From: Emergomyces orientalis
Taxonomy: Eukaryota > Ascomycota > Eurotiomycetes > Onygenales > Ajellomycetaceae
Length of the DNA stretch: 64,000 bases
Assembly (NCBI GenBank): GCA_002110485.1
Contig: MOWL01000088.1
Span: 1,116,001 to 1,180,000 of the forward strand
Direction: 5' to 3'
Positions 43,743 through 57,320 of this stretch are shown in pieces. The notes below the pieces were generated by a model that saw only the letters and a program-made list of their open reading frames with translations, had not been told where the DNA came from and ran no database searches. Position numbers and translations under genes: made by a program. Positions within the stretch are counted from its first letter, which is position 1, and each line of letters begins with the position of its first letter.

Positions 43743-46700
43743 TCATCGAAAGTCGTCATCATCGTCATTATCCTCCACAATCCTTCCCACTGGCCCTCCC
43801 AACACACCTCCACAACCACCCTGATTCCCACTCCCCATATCATTCATCCCCATCCCCATCCCCATCTCCACCCCCATCATCTCCATCTGATCAAGCCGTT
43901 GCACCAACTCTTTCGTCTCCCGCGCAATCTGAAAAGCAATCGGCGGCAACTTCCCCGTCACTTCTCGCATCTCACTAGCATTCATGGCCCGACTCCCCTC
44001 CACGCCCGCCTCAGTGAGCCTATCACGGCAATCGGAGAGGATGCGGATGATGGGACCCGCACGGTCGCGGAGTGCGAGGGCGTTGTTATTGGAACCTTGG
44101 TGTTGATGTTGGTGTTGCTGTCGTGTCATGGCAGATTCAGTAGCGGATATAACCTTACCGATGACAGCGGAGATGGCGTCGATGTGCGTGCGGATGGCGG
44201 ACATGTCGTCTGGCTCGGCGCGGATGGAGGAGACGAGGGCTTGGATGGATTGGACGACGCCTTCGGTTTGGTCTTCGAGGTATAACTGTTATTCTAAGTT
44301 AGCATCTTGGTGTAATGCCGAGACGTATGATTTTTTTATTTTTTATTTTTTATTTTTTATATTTTTTATATTTTGGAGGTGGGGTGGGAGGGAGAGTTAA
44401 ATACCCTAAGCTCCTCCAACTCTCCATCCAACTCCCTAATCCCGAGACCAGGCTTCAAACTCCCAACTGCAAGTAGCTGCCCACTCGAATACGTCTTCCG
44501 ATGAGGAGGTGGTAGACGTGAATTCGTCCGACTAGGTGACCGTATCGAGTGCGGCGAGCTAATGGCACTGTAGACGGAGTCATTCACACTCATCCTGCTC
44601 AGACTAGGCGGGACGCTGAAGTAAGTTGGAGACTGCATGGGGCCCAGGTTATCCTCGTCGTCGTCTTCGCCAAGTTCATCTTCAGGCGTGGGTCGGATTT
44701 TGACAGTGCGGACGAGCTCGACAATGGCGGCGGTGAGATGCGAAGCGGCAGCGTCAAGTAAGGACACTGGTGATATACCGTTGGAGTTTGCAAAGTTTTT
44801 CGAGGCGGTGATGAGGTTGTTGGCAGTTGCGGAGACGCGCGTTTTTGCTCGACTGCGCGCGTGCATCTGCTCGTCGCCCCTCCCTTGTGCATGTTCAATG
44901 TCCTGCGTAATGTGGCGAACGGTTAGAACGACCGCTTTCATCTGTTCGAGAACCTGTGCTGGCTCTGAGATTCGTGCAGTGCGTAGTAGTTCGTCGATCG
45001 AAATCTGGAATTTCGTAAGGTGTACATCCTTCACCAATCCATCTGGATGGCTTAGATCGCTGTCCCTTGCTATAATAGCGGTGGCATCCTGTATGCCACC
45101 AGGCAAACCACTCGATGAAGATCGTAGATGCCGTAGCTGCGTTTTTGCCTTCGCATACCGATTCTTCCAGATCTTGACCTCTTCCTCCATGCGCTGGAAG
45201 TCCTGTGTCAGGCGCTCTTCACGTTCCCATTGTTCCTGAGTCCGTTCAGAGAGAGCGCGCATCTCCTGAAGGAAATTGGAAGCCTCCTTTCGAACCTGCT
45301 CCGTCACCTCTCGCTGATTTTGAAGCTCCTCTCGAAGCTCCTGATTCTCCTGTTCGAGATCTTCAGCTCGCGATTTCCACACGCCACCACCTGTGTCTGT
45401 GCGGGCATTATCAGCGGCTGTAGCGGCAGCAGCAGCGGCAGCTAAAGCCTCTTGTATTTGCTGCTGTAGATTTTGCTCTGAAGATTCGTATTCCCTCCGC
45501 TCGACCTCCAACTGATCCTGCAGCGAAGCATTAAGATCCTGCGCCTCGGAAAGCTTCATTTCCAGATCCAGCTTTATCTTATCCCATTCTTCTTTTGCAC
45601 GATCCCAATCTTCCCTCATACTTTCCCACTCTCGTCTCTCCGAGTCCCAAGCCTGTAAATATAAACCAAAATATTAGTAAATTTACCCAAAAAACTAACA
45701 AGTAAGGACCAACAAAAAGGTAGTCCGAATCATGAAAACAAAGAACCAAATAAATCCTACATTAGAATTACGATCTGCTTTCTCCCTTAGCTCATCTGCC
45801 TCCTCGTTCTTCGCCTTCAACTGACCCTCCAACTCATCCACTCTGGTTTCCAACTTAGCCACCTGCCCCTGCGCCTCCACCAACATCTGTCTATCCCTCT
45901 CCGATCCCACACCCACACCATCAGTCGTCGTCGTCGTCTCCCTCCGACTCTGTAACACCTTGTCCAACGCAAACGCATCACTCCGTCTATCAGGGTCAGT
46001 ATCATCGTCATACCTACTGGCCCCATCCTCCTCCTCATCATCATCATTATCATCACCATCATCCTCCTCCACCATAATACTCTTATTCGGCACTATAGTA
46101 TTACTCTGGAACGACTTCGGAAACGGCGCGTTTTCAGGAATAGTCTCTCCATTGATACTCAAACCCGGACCAACCGCGCCACCGGCGCCGCCGCCGGGGG
46201 ATTGACTCAGCGAGCCATGTCGGACCGGGAATCGACCACCTTGGTTGGGATTAGGTGGCAAGCCCCTCCCGCCGGGGCCGGGGGGTAGGGGACCTCGGGA
46301 TTGAGACCGCGGAGGCGCAGGGTAACCATTTGGCCCGTAGCCGAATGATCCATTCGAACCAGGGCGTGGATCGTAGCCGTTGTTATTCGGGCCTGAACCA
46401 TAGCCGCCGCCGCGCACGCTGGGTGCGGGGCTGACTCTGCGACTCCGATCCATGCCAGCGAAATGTGGGAAACGGCGCTCTAATTCGCACAGCACATCTG
46501 CAGCCAGGTCTCTGAATCTGGGTTGTTGGAGTGACGATAGGACCTGGCGGGCCTGGTTGCGCTTTTCGTGGAATTCCTGGCGCGGAGGTAGGTATGGGGG
46601 CACATCTGGACGGGGCCCACCAGGTCGGTTGGGTGAGACGGCCTGGCGACGGAGTAGCTCGTCGTATATATCTGTACTCAAATCCATAACCTGACCCGGT

Positions 46701-47200
46701 GAGAGTCTGAGGAGCTTGTCGCGGGCTTTATTTGGTCGTGACGCCGTAAGATCCTCTCGTCCCTGTCCATGCAAAAACCGTTTCAGTACGGTATAATGTT
46801 TCAGCAGCAAGTCCTCCATCATCTTGTATCTCCTGCTCCGCTGATCGGAAAGCGTTCCGTCGCTTGCTCTCGACTTGGACGTTATCGAACTGGGCGGTGA
46901 AGGGTTCTGGGACATGTCGGATGGGCGACGCGGAGCAAGGCCATTGGCACCCGCAGGACCGCCGTTGGTATTACTACTGCCATTGGGGCCAACATCGGGA
47001 GCATTCATTTGCAGCGGGCTATAAGGCGGACCACCTGAGGCAGATATCGGGGGGGAGGCGAGGGCACTTCGACCGTGCGGGAGAGCGGGAGATTGGGGCG
47101 GATCGGACTTTCCGCCCATCGATTGGTACCGGTCAACTCCAGACCATTCGCTTCCATCAGTGGAGGAAACGGGTGACATTGTCCCTGAGTGACCAAGCAT
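43743..47200 (-). CDS. spaA: Polarisome scaffold Spa2
   Basis: This protein of growing hyphal tips organises formins and MAPK components for polar growth. Three exons on the minus strand join in frame: 45761-47200, 44405-45652, 43743-44285, giving 1076 residues. After a low-complexity N-terminus the Spa2 homology domain contains two similar helical segments, LLLKHYTVLKRFLHGQ with KLLRLSPGQVMDLSTDIYDE, and RNQARQVLSSLQQPRFRDLA. A Gly/Pro/Asn-rich region and an acidic block (VEEDDGDDNDDDEEEDG) follow. A long coiled coil (about residues 430-640, QGQVAKLETRVDELEGQLK and QDQLEVERREYESSEQNLQQ) leads to a conserved C-terminal helical domain in exons 2 and 3 (ISIDELLRTARISEPAQVLE; LVSSIRAEPDDMSAIRTHID). 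It ends with EDNDDDDDFR. The whole reading frame is intact. Confidence 0.92.
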
Positions 47201-49485
47201 ACCATTCCCACAGAAATGTCGTCAGGAGGCCAAGGGGAAGGGAAAGGGAAATGAAGAAGAGAGCGAAGTGTTATGTGGTATGGAGGGCTCTTTGTTTTCA
47301 CAGCATGAGGAGCGTATATTATTATTAATTGTATGCCGATGCCGCCGTAGGTGGGATATTCTTTGGTTTTATTGATTTTTTTTGACGTCCCTGATTTTAG
47401 GGATTTCCTTCTCTTCCTTTGAAAAATTGCTGGTCGACCGTTGGAACCTTTTCACCCGTTGAAGGGCGGTCTGGGCGAGTGCGGATCGACTTTAGAAGGG
47501 GATAAAGAAGGGCGAAGAGTAAAAAGCGCGTTTCGGAAGGGTGACTGCGGCAGTGAGGGTCGGCAAGATAGTAACAGGCTCATGGAGAGGGAGTCGAAGG
47601 GAATGGTGGCAGATTCATCAAATCGTTAAATAAATAAAATAAAAGTGTAGAGGGATTATCGTCTAGGACGGTGGCGGTTGTCTTTTTGCGGAGAAGTGGA
47701 AGCGGAAAAATAGGACCAGCAGCGGGCGACCCCTATGGTGATATCTCTCCCCAGAAAACAAGGCCAGTGTAGCCAGTGTTTTCGGGCAGCAGAGCAGGGT
47801 TCGCGTGTTTCTGTTACCTACAGTACACGAAGCAACGCCAGAGGAGCAAAAAAAGTAAGATAAGAATATGAATAAAAGAGAAAAAAAAGGACGATCCTTC
47901 ACGATGCAAGGCAGGGCGGCGGTTATTGGATCGGTGCAGATCGACCAGGTCTGGGTCTGCACTCTGCTCTGCTCTGCTCTGCTCTGCTCTGCTCTCCTGG
48001 TAATAATTAAGTGAGGTAATTAATAGACGGATGAATTAATAACGAACTGGGCTTCGGCTCCCTCTATTCCCAGCAGGATGAAGAAAAGAATCCGAAGAAT
48101 CAAGGACAGGAAGACGTTGGCGAAGGAGGAGGAGGAGGAGAAGCGAAGAATCGCAGAAAGGGGAGAATTAGCCATAAATGATTTGACCTAAGAGACCCCC
48201 CAGCGCCGCCGCCATGGTAAACAACCAACAGCGCGGGAAGAAGGAGAAATAAAATGAGAAAAGTATTATTATTATTATCTCGTTTATCCCTGTTTCTACG
48301 TAAGACAAAAAAAATAAAATAATTTACTAGTTCTATTGAGATCTCTACATCTACATCTATCTAAATCGTACGGAGTACATCTACATCCAACATCTATTGC
48401 ATCCCAGTTTTCTCTCCTCCAGCACAGGCACTGTTCGTATTTATTTCTTCCAAGATCGACCTTCCCGTCCAGCCATGGTCCCTTTGTCCTGCCTTAGCGT
48501 CGGTGCTATACGAAATCCCATATTATTTTTCTTAGCACGGCGTAGACCCAGACGTGAAGGGTTTCCAAGGCAAGGAAGTTTTTGCTGGACAAGAATCTGC
48601 CCCCAGACTAACTAATTGGATACTAGTGACGAATTCATAGACCTAACCCGTTTTCAGCGAAGGGGAGGGGAAGGCGGAACGGGGCCTGGCTGACTCTTAC
48701 AACCCCCTTGTCTCATGGCATACATATTCCATGCTGCCCAGTGAAGGAAGTATTCTTCGCAGATATATATTTATTTCGTCTCTCTAAAGTAGAAAAGTAC
48801 AAATTATCTCGCCAGTGTGAAAGAGAGTTAAATGGAAGGGAAGAAAGTTGTTTTTAACTATGTATATGTGTATGTGTATGTAACATACCCATCACTGGAG
48901 CAGTGGGGGGGGGGGGTTCTAGAGAGGAAGAGATATCATGAGCACAGAGAGAGAGAGAGAGAGACCGCATTCACAGTTAGGTGCTGCGGAATATGCAATG
49001 GATAAGCGTTGAATGGATGTCTTTCTCTCTTCCCTTCCCTTCCCTTCTTTCTCTATCAGATCAGTCAGTCAGTCAGTCAGTCCCCAAGTTCTTCTGTACA
49101 TGTTTACGTATTTATTTATGTATTGTAGAAATTTTCAAACAACACAATGTACCAACGGAATCAAAGCGCGCCAGAAAAAGAAATGAAAAAAAAAAAGAAC
49201 AAATGTTAATGAGAACATTTTGAACTAAAAAAGTACATTATAAAAAAATAAGAGTCTGGAAAAAAGTAAAAAACAAAGGTTAGAATAAGAAACAAAAAAT
49301 AAAAATAAAAATCCAGGGAATATACGCTCCATATATGCCGTCGGGGGAAAGATGAAGATGTAAAAGAGAAAGAAAATGATAAATAATATAATCGTCACAC
49401 GAAATTAAACAAGAAAGAAAAGCCCCCAAGAAAACGAAATGCAACATCACAACGCACAACACACACATATCACCACCCCACCCAA
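47201..49485. other. Spacer: SPA2 promoter and HMG-CoA reductase 3' region
   Basis: This 2.3-kb region has many microsatellites: (GCTCT)n at 47962-47996, GAG repeats near 48128-48142, GA repeats near 48949-48962 and (CAGT)n at 49062-49082. Reading frames are short and unremarkable. Confidence 0.5.
47962..47996. repeat. (GCTCT)n pentanucleotide repeat
   Basis: Seven consecutive CTCTG/GCTCT units lie about 760 bp upstream of the SPA2 start codon. Confidence 0.85.
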
Positions 49486-52400
49486 TCACCGCCCAGCAGC
49501 AGCCCCAGCAGCAGCCCCAGGCCCAGGGGTCATCCCCAACCCCGCGGCCGCAGCCCCCACCGCCGCCGAAACAGGCGTAACAGACCTCGTCGACGCCATT
49601 GACGCCACCGCCGGGGCACTCCTATTATGCGCCATATGCGCCCGAACAAGATGTCCCGCCGCCAGCGCACTGCACAGCGAAAGTTCACCAGCCAGCACCG
49701 CCGCGCCGACGATGCGGGCGAGCCGGCGCGCGTTATCGCCTGGGTTTGTCGGGTGTGAGCCGCGCACGCCGAGGAGCTCGAGCATGGCGGATTGGGCTTC
49801 GAGGATTGTGCCGCCGCCGATTGTGCCGACTTCGATGGAGGGCATGGAGACGCTTATTTGGAGGTTGCCGTTTACGCTGCGGGTGGTTTGTTAGTAAGAA
49901 AGAACGAAAGAAAGAAAGAAAGAAAGAAAGAAAAAAAATTAAAAAGATGGGGGTGGGGGGAGACCAGGGGCACTAACTTCTTCATCATGGTGATACAGTT
50001 ACTACTCTCGACATTCTGCGCCGGATCCTGGCCCGTCGCGAGGAAGAGGGCAGTGACGATATTAGACGCATGCGCGTTGAACCCGCCAATGCTACCCGCC
50101 ATCGCACTCCCGACGAGATTCTTACTAATATTCAACTCGACAAGCGCGTCAACGTCGCTCTTCAGCACGCTTCGGACTACATCACCAGGAATAATCGCCT
50201 CAGCAACAACCGCCTTCCCCCGCCCGTCAATCCAATTAATAGCAGCCGGTTTCTTATCCGTGCAATAATTTCCCGAAACGGAGATGGTATCCATATCATC
50301 AAACCCAGCCTCGGTGGACATGACATGCAGCGCCTTCTCGACACCCTTGGAGATCATGTTCATGCCCATCGCGTCGCCCGTGGTGGTCTTGAAGCGGATG
50401 TAGAGGTTCGTGCCAGCCATGGCGGTTTTCATCGACTGCAGGCGCGCGAAGCGGCTGGTGGAGTTGAAGGCGTTTTTCATGACGGTCTGGCCTTCTTCGG
50501 AGTCTAGCCAGACCTTGGCGGCGCCGGCTCGGACGAGGGTTGGGAACGAGACGCAGGGTCCGCGGGTCATGCCGTCGCCGGTGATGACGGTAACGGCACC
50601 GCCGCCGGCGTTGATGGCCTTGCAGCCACGGCTTGTGCTGGCGACGAGGACACCTTCCGTTGTAGCCATGGGGATGAAGTAGCTTTGGCCGTCGATGGTC
50701 AACGGTCCAGCAAGACCCAGGGGTAGAGGGAGGTAGCCGATGACGTTTTCACAGCAGGCGCCGTGGACGAGAGTGTAGTTGTAGTCCTGATACGGTACCT
50801 TGGAGCTTTCAAGCGAATGGGTCAAATAAGCCGTTTGGGGGTTCCTTGCGATAGCACCTCTTCTGATCTTCACAGCTCTCGTAAGCGCATCGATGCGGGG
50901 AATGCTTGGATCCTCCATGGTCTTCTCCAGAGCGTAGCCAGGTATTTTCCCGCGGAGCGAAAGATCAATTAATTCTTCGTCCGTCAAGAAAGGTGCCATT
51001 TTCTCCTTGAGCAACTTCTCACATTCCTCCCGCGATCGAAGCGTGCCATTCGCCTTAACCTCCTGTTTCCTTTGCTCCTTCTCATGATCAATCTCAGGTT
51101 CCTTTGCAATCTCATTAACAGGTTCCGGCTCCTTAATGCTCCACCGCGCAGCGTTAAACAGGTATCCGTTAAGAATAACACTCAACGTCAAAGCAGCTAT
51201 GATCCACTTGCTGATGATCGGATCATCAAGACTCTTCAGTAAGCTCTCGATAACTTTACCCCCAACAGCATCCAAAAACTGGTCCGTATATTCAATGTCG
51301 AAAATACCACCTTCTTCCGCCTCAGCATAGTGCACGGAGGGGTACTCAAGGTTATACTTGATAGGCGCTAGCACCGTCACAATTGTTTCCTGCTGCTTGC
51401 TCTTCGCAGAAACATATATCGAATCCAACCCATTCTCCGCAACCTTAAACGGATCAATCGGGGCCGGCGAGAGCACATTGGATATTTTCGACAATGCCGG
51501 GAAAAGCAGTCCATCCCCGCGATTTCGGAACGGGAGCGTGCACAGGTTGAACACATTAACAAGCACGAACCCGCCCACCATCAGAATCTTAAACTTAGGC
51601 ACGCTGCTCGCCTTGACCTTCTTGCCAAATACCCCATTGGTATTTCCCTTGGCTTCTCCATTCGCACCAGTTCCCTCAGGGCTCATGCGGGGCCAGTCAT
51701 TGCTCGCAGCCACATTTTCTGCCACGGTGCGGTTGATCCCGTCCTCCTCCAAGGCCTTGCGGAGAGAAATATGCCGCTTGATCCGGTTGATCTCTAGCTT
51801 TATGCATAGTATCGTGGTGTAGAAGGTGAATAGCAAAACGCAGTCGAAGAACAGTATCCAGGCAGCGAGGAAGCAGAACTGCCGCAGGCCACCTTGAACA
51901 CCAGACGCAGCGCCAGCAACCAGAATCGCAATCTCGATACAGTAGTCGCGAACAATTTCAAAGCCCTTAGCTTTGATGGCGAATTGGATGGCGTCTTGGA
52001 TGGAACTTGGTGAGGAGACGGTAGTTGAACCGGCCTGCCTAGGCGGAGCCTGGCGGCGAGTGTCTAGGGAAGCCGACAGGACAGCCTTGGTCAGGATGAT
52101 GGGTTTTTCGAATCCGATCGTAACCACTAGGAACGGAAGCCCTTCTGATAAAAGGACCATGTTGATGGGAACGCCGAGTTTAGTTGTGACGAGGAGGCCA
52201 AAGAGGAACGCGAAAACGCTTGAAAAAAGCACGGTGGTCGCGAGCCAAAATTTGGAGCCGAGACGTCTCATGGAGAGGAACAGGGACACGAATGTTAGAT
52301 GCATGGATATATACCCGAGAACCATGATGATTATATCCACAGTCTCCGCATGCTACACAAGGAGGAAATTAGTCCCCATTGCCTCAGTTATCCAAATCCA

Positions 52401-53286
52401 AAAAAAAAAAAAAAAAAGTATGGCTTTTGCCATCCCACAAAATTTAAGTGTTCAGCAAGAGAACCCACCTTCAAAAGGTCAACAAACGAATTCCAAGCAT
52501 CCGTGAACCAAATTCTCAATGCACGTCGCGATCCAGAACTCGAGCTGCGCGCAGCTTTCATGATCCATTTCTTCTGCTCCGCGCCATCGCTGGTATCTTT
52601 CGCGGCTGGGATTTCCTGAGCTGCTTTCAGGAAATCCGATATCTGGTCATACGGCACTGCGAACGCCAGGGACGAATCGTGGGATATCGGGGAGAGTAAA
52701 TTGGGCGTATGTGGAATAGGCACCGCGGAGCAGTTAGAGGGGACTGCAATATTTTTGGCCGCTGGTGGCGCTTGTGGGGATCGGGAGGACGAATCCGGGA
52801 AGACGAAGGTTGTGAGTGCTAGGTGCTGTACATTCTGCAACGTTAAAAAAAAACAAAAAATGGGTCAGAAAAAAAAATATCGGGTCATTGAAATTTGAAA
52901 AAAGGGATGTGTATATATATAGGTGGATGATGATAGTATACCTTCGTATCCTCCACCTGCGCAGCATTATCAACCTGCCACCTCCAACCCGTAGCATCTC
53001 CCAACCGCAGATTCCTAGCCCCTTTCAACAGCGGCTCAACATCCAGCTGTCCCGGGCCTGCGCCCACATCTCTCACAGCATCAAACAAGCTCCCCTCAAG
53101 CAGTCCAACATAGGTCGTACTCGCCAGCAGTGCGATGACCACGATGGTATGGATGGGGTGCAGACAAGCTCTGCGAGACACAGCTTGAAGCACTTTGGTC
53201 AAGCGGCGATTGAGCCATCCGGCCTCTGCGGAATCGGCGGCGTTGATATTGCGGAAGCGTTGGGGGATTAGCCAGGAGCCCCTCAT
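49486..53286 (-). CDS. hmg1: 3-hydroxy-3-methylglutaryl-CoA reductase with sterol-sensing domain
   Basis: This rate-limiting ER enzyme of the mevalonate pathway reduces HMG-CoA to mevalonate with NADPH. Four exons on the minus strand join in frame: 52942-53286, 52469-52834, 49978-52352, 49486-49876, giving 1158 residues. The N-terminus has a hydrophobic helix (HPIHTIVVIALLASTTYVGL) and a luminal loop. Exon 3 starts the sterol-sensing domain (VDIIIMVLGYISMHLTFVSL) and several more membrane helices. The catalytic part has CENVIGYLPLPLGLAGPL, FIPMATTEGVLVASTSRGC, TTGDAMGMNMISKG and, in the last exon, the catalytic His in HLVRAHMAHNRS. The C-terminus is an Ala/Gly-rich low-complexity tail. The intron 49877-49977 holds a (GAAA)n tract on the plus strand. 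The ATG at 53286 begins a typical fungal N-terminus. Confidence 0.95.
49903..49934. repeat. (GAAA)n repeat in the last HMG-CoA reductase intron
   Basis: GAAA units on the plus strand appear as a pyrimidine-rich TTTC tract in the pre-mRNA, between donor and acceptor of the intron 49877-49977. It may serve as an extended polypyrimidine tract. Confidence 0.85.
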
Positions 53287-54293
53287 TTCTTTAGTTTATT
53301 TGTTTTCGCGTCTTGGTTTGTTTTTTGTTTTGAGAAATGTAGTTTTTTCTTATTTTATTTTACCGAAACCAATGCTGTTCCCCGGTTCCAAAAGTGTATG
53401 CGTTGGGGGATGGAGGGGAGGAGGGTTTCGATCGAGAGGCGGACGGAAACCAAAAAAAGAAAAAAGAAAAAAAAAAAAAAAAAAGGGATACAGCTATCTA
53501 ACCATCACCACAACAGACATTGGGTATATATGAATCGGAGAGACCGGATGAAAAGGGCGAATCGAATAGCGAACGTGATATACCAAACCCTAGACAAAGA
53601 AGTATGTGTTAGATAGTTAATTGGTAAGGTGTTCGTTTTTTCCTCTCTGGGTTGTTTTCGATCTCACACTCACACAAAACGATGAGGCCTCTCTATCTAA
53701 GCTGTCAAACCCAACCAAGCTCGGAGAAAAGCGGGGGAAATGGTGCACGGGTATCGGAGTTGAAAACTTCGAGAGGAGGCGAAAAATAGATAGAGAAAAA
53801 GAAGAAGAATGAAGAAAGAAGAAGAGCAAAAAATATGTAGCTAACTCAACAAAACCCAGACAATTGAAGGGGGCAGGCAGGAAAAGAAAAGAACACAAAA
53901 ATGCCTATGGATGGCCACCGAGGAGGTTTTGCACCGCCCAAGTCACTGCGTAAGCTCGGCAGAACGATAACCTATACAACTGAAGGATAGAATAGGAACA
54001 CGCTATGAGCCACAATGGGCGGGGCGGGAAGGAGGAATTGAGAAAAAGTTGGAAAAAGATGAAGTTCCTCCAGGTTAGAGTAGCATGGCGGGAGTGAGAG
54101 AGGGAGAAAGGGGAGAAAGGGGAGGAAGAGAGGAAGAGAGGAAGAGGCAGTTTTCTGTGGCGAGTTGAAAATCGCTTTGCCGGGGGGAGGATTTCTTTTG
54201 GCTTTGGAACTATGAGTTATGGCCCTGATGAGTTAACTACGGGTGGAGGGATGGGCGGGCTAGTTGAGTTCTGGGGGGCCAGTTGGTTCCAGT

Positions 54294-54316
54294 GGGGGGG
54301 GGGGGGGGGGGGGGGG
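54294..54316. repeat. G23 homopolymer upstream of HMG-CoA reductase
   Basis: Twenty-three consecutive G lie about 1.0 kb upstream of the HMG-CoA reductase ATG. The length is probably variable or uncertain in the assembly. Confidence 0.9.
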
Positions 54317-56740
54317 AGCAGTAAGTACTCCGTAGTTAGTGAGGAATGGTGAGTGGATGCGACAAATATTTTTGGTGCTTTTTTCCCTGGGTAAGTTAGT
54401 TCTTATTGAGCAAAGCATTGTTTTTTTTTAAAATTTTTTTGTTTTTTTTTGCCGTTTGGCTAACTTAGTTTTTTATTTTTATTTTTTATTCCTTTCCGGC
54501 TCATGTCTCCCCTTTCTAGCGTCTGGGAGTATTTGGGGGAGGCCGCCTTAAAAGGGATGGCCTGGCTTGGCTGCATGCTTTGGCACAGCTCCCGAGATCG
54601 AGGGACACTGGTTGATTAGGGCCTACTCTAATACCAGTCGCGTAGCCCAACCTTAACTAATTGGCAGTGGCAGAAGTTAGTTACGCAGGCAGTTGGCCTC
54701 TCTGCGGGGCTTGACTCTTTCTCTACTCCCTGGCTGCAGGTGTCATTTTACGCCCCTCAATAGTCGCCGCAGCGGAATAATAATAACCAACCACGGAGTA
54801 GTTTAACCCCAACAAAACCTTGTTGGAATAATTAGGTAATAATTGGTGCTGCCTTCCCTCACCGCCCCTTTTGCACGCTGGAACTTCCTTTTCTGGCCCA
54901 TTTTTACTGGCGAGATTGCTGGATTATAGTTGTTCCGAGGGACTAGGGAAAAGGGCCAGAGCTTGACGCTTTGACACCGACACTGGCAGCAAGAGACGGG
55001 GCAAAGACCATATACCTGTCTGGAAATGGGAAGGGCCTGGAAATCAAAACATGCGTTGGGAAACCCTCCGTGGATTGAATTGAATTGAATAGGTAGGGAT
55101 TTTAGAGCAGACCATTGTTCTCTTTAAACTTCTAACTTTTAGCTTTTAGCTTTGTTTCCCCTCTTAGTTAGTAGTTAGTTACTCTATTATATTCAACCCA
55201 TTCAACCCCTTACTTAACTAGCCTTCCCAGTCTTACGTAGCATTATTATTAGTATTATTAGTATTATTGTTCTTGTGGATGTTTTATGTTTATGATTCCC
55301 CCAATACCAATGACGATGCCATTCAACATGCAATAATGCATCCCCGGCGATTTCTTCGTGGCCAGTCTTGCATCTTGTCCACCCCTCCATAAAGTCCCAT
55401 CCGAACCCTCCAACACTACTACTAACTCAACTATTCCGGCTCGTCAGTCCGATACATGCAACAGCGCATGCACATGTACAGTACATGTACATGATATGCA
55501 CAAGCTATGTCCCGAGAATCAAATTCCCTCGAATCGGAATATTCAAAACATCTTTACCCCCTCTTCCGGCACCGGCCTGGCGCACCCGTCGAACACAACA
55601 CACTGAGTGACTGACTGGGGGCGGGGCGAGGTAAAGCTAATTCAGAGTGATGGCGGGGTTCAATTTTTTAGTCCCGGAAACCTGCAAGATACCATGTCTG
55701 GGATATTATTATTCTCTCCGTCTGCCCTGATTCCACGAACTGGGTTATTTCTTTCAGATCTGCCACCAGTAAATAAAATAAAAATAAAAATAAAAAGGAT
55801 CGTTCTGATGTCATGTCATGTCATGTCACACCCCAGCTACCTCCCTAACAGTACCAACTCTTATTATTCAAGTTTTTTTCTTCTTTCATTTACTCTTGGA
55901 ACACCTGGGGAACAAGAATTCATTCCTCATCGCGTGCTGTTTGTATTACTCAGTATAGTACAAGCAAGATTTAACATGAGCCTGGATTCAATGCGCCTGT
56001 CCGCCCTCCAACCCCTGTGGGCTTGTGCGAATATATACAGTACATACATCGATCAACACACTGATCAATACCCTCCATTTTATTATTGATCCAGCCCTTG
56101 ATATAACATAATCCCCATCATCGTCTCTAACCTTCTGCTGGTGGACGGATGTAGTAGAGTTCGGCCTCCTATATACCCTTATCTTATGCCCATCGCTCAC
56201 TTACATAAACACCATCAAGATTTCCATAACTTAATTAACTATATCTACTTGAGGTAGTTATCCATAGTGACCTGCACACTCACAGAGACACATAAAACAT
56301 ATATTTTTAATTAATATTTCTTTTTATTAAAACCCCACCAACTTCCGCCCCTGGATCCGTTCACTTCCTGAAACCCAGTTGAGAGAAAAATTGCCCAACA
56401 CAATGTATATATAAATATGTATATATACATATTGCACTCGTATAGAGCTGGACAAAATGTGTAACCTTTCCAACCCGTTCTCCCTCCCCCTCCGCCCAGC
56501 CGCAAAGCGCAAACCATCCAACTGTTCATATCAGGGTAAATACACAGTACACACGGAATGGGAAATCGGGAGAAAGGCTTGAAAGATTTCTTTTCGTTTC
56601 TGAACCCCTCTCCCCCTTTTTACTAACAAGTTCCCAGCATGATCTCGAGGGAAGCCGTAACGAGACCTTTCGACAGCTAGGGGTTATTGATTGGGCCAAG
56701 GGCGAAAAAAAAGGGGGGCGGAAAAATACCAATGCCTCGT

Positions 56741-56824
56741 GGGGGACAGGGGAGAAGGAGAGAGAGTATGAGAAAGGTTTAAGGCCAGGACAAACTTGGT
56801 GGTGATTGTTGTTTTATTGGTTAT

Positions 56825-56864
<40 letters not shown>

Positions 56865-57320
56865 AGTATTCACTCATCTTTAGTGCATTTCTGTATATTT
56901 CTCTTCATCAGAATATTTTCTTACCAGTTTGCATGATTTAACAGTTCGAAAGCATGAGAAGTGAAAAAATGATTTATTTAATAGTAGTTAATAGTAAATA
57001 AAATTGAAAAGCTATCTGATAATGTGGTGAATTTGGCTCGATGATATAATTAAGTTACTCATAACAATTGAGCACTCTGAAAACCAGCCTGATTATGCAT
57101 CAATATATCTAATGTAATTTAAAATATAATTTAAATGAGCTTGAGATTTGATAATCACAACAAAAGATAAGAAAGAAGAAATCTCATGGTTTAATATATA
57201 TATATATATATAATTCACAGCTTATAGAAATGTTGCAATCAAATGATATCTCAAGCAACTATAAGTACATGAAAAAGTGACTGAACTGCTGCTGCCCAAG
57301 TCTGAATATATATACATTAT
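56741..57320. repeat. CpG-poor AT-rich island 3, with AT microsatellites
   Basis: I counted only two CG dinucleotides (near 56947 and 57039) in about 580 bp. It includes (CT)n(AT)n at 56825-56864 and (TA)n near 57194-57212. Like islands 1 and 2 it has no reading frame. Confidence 0.65.
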
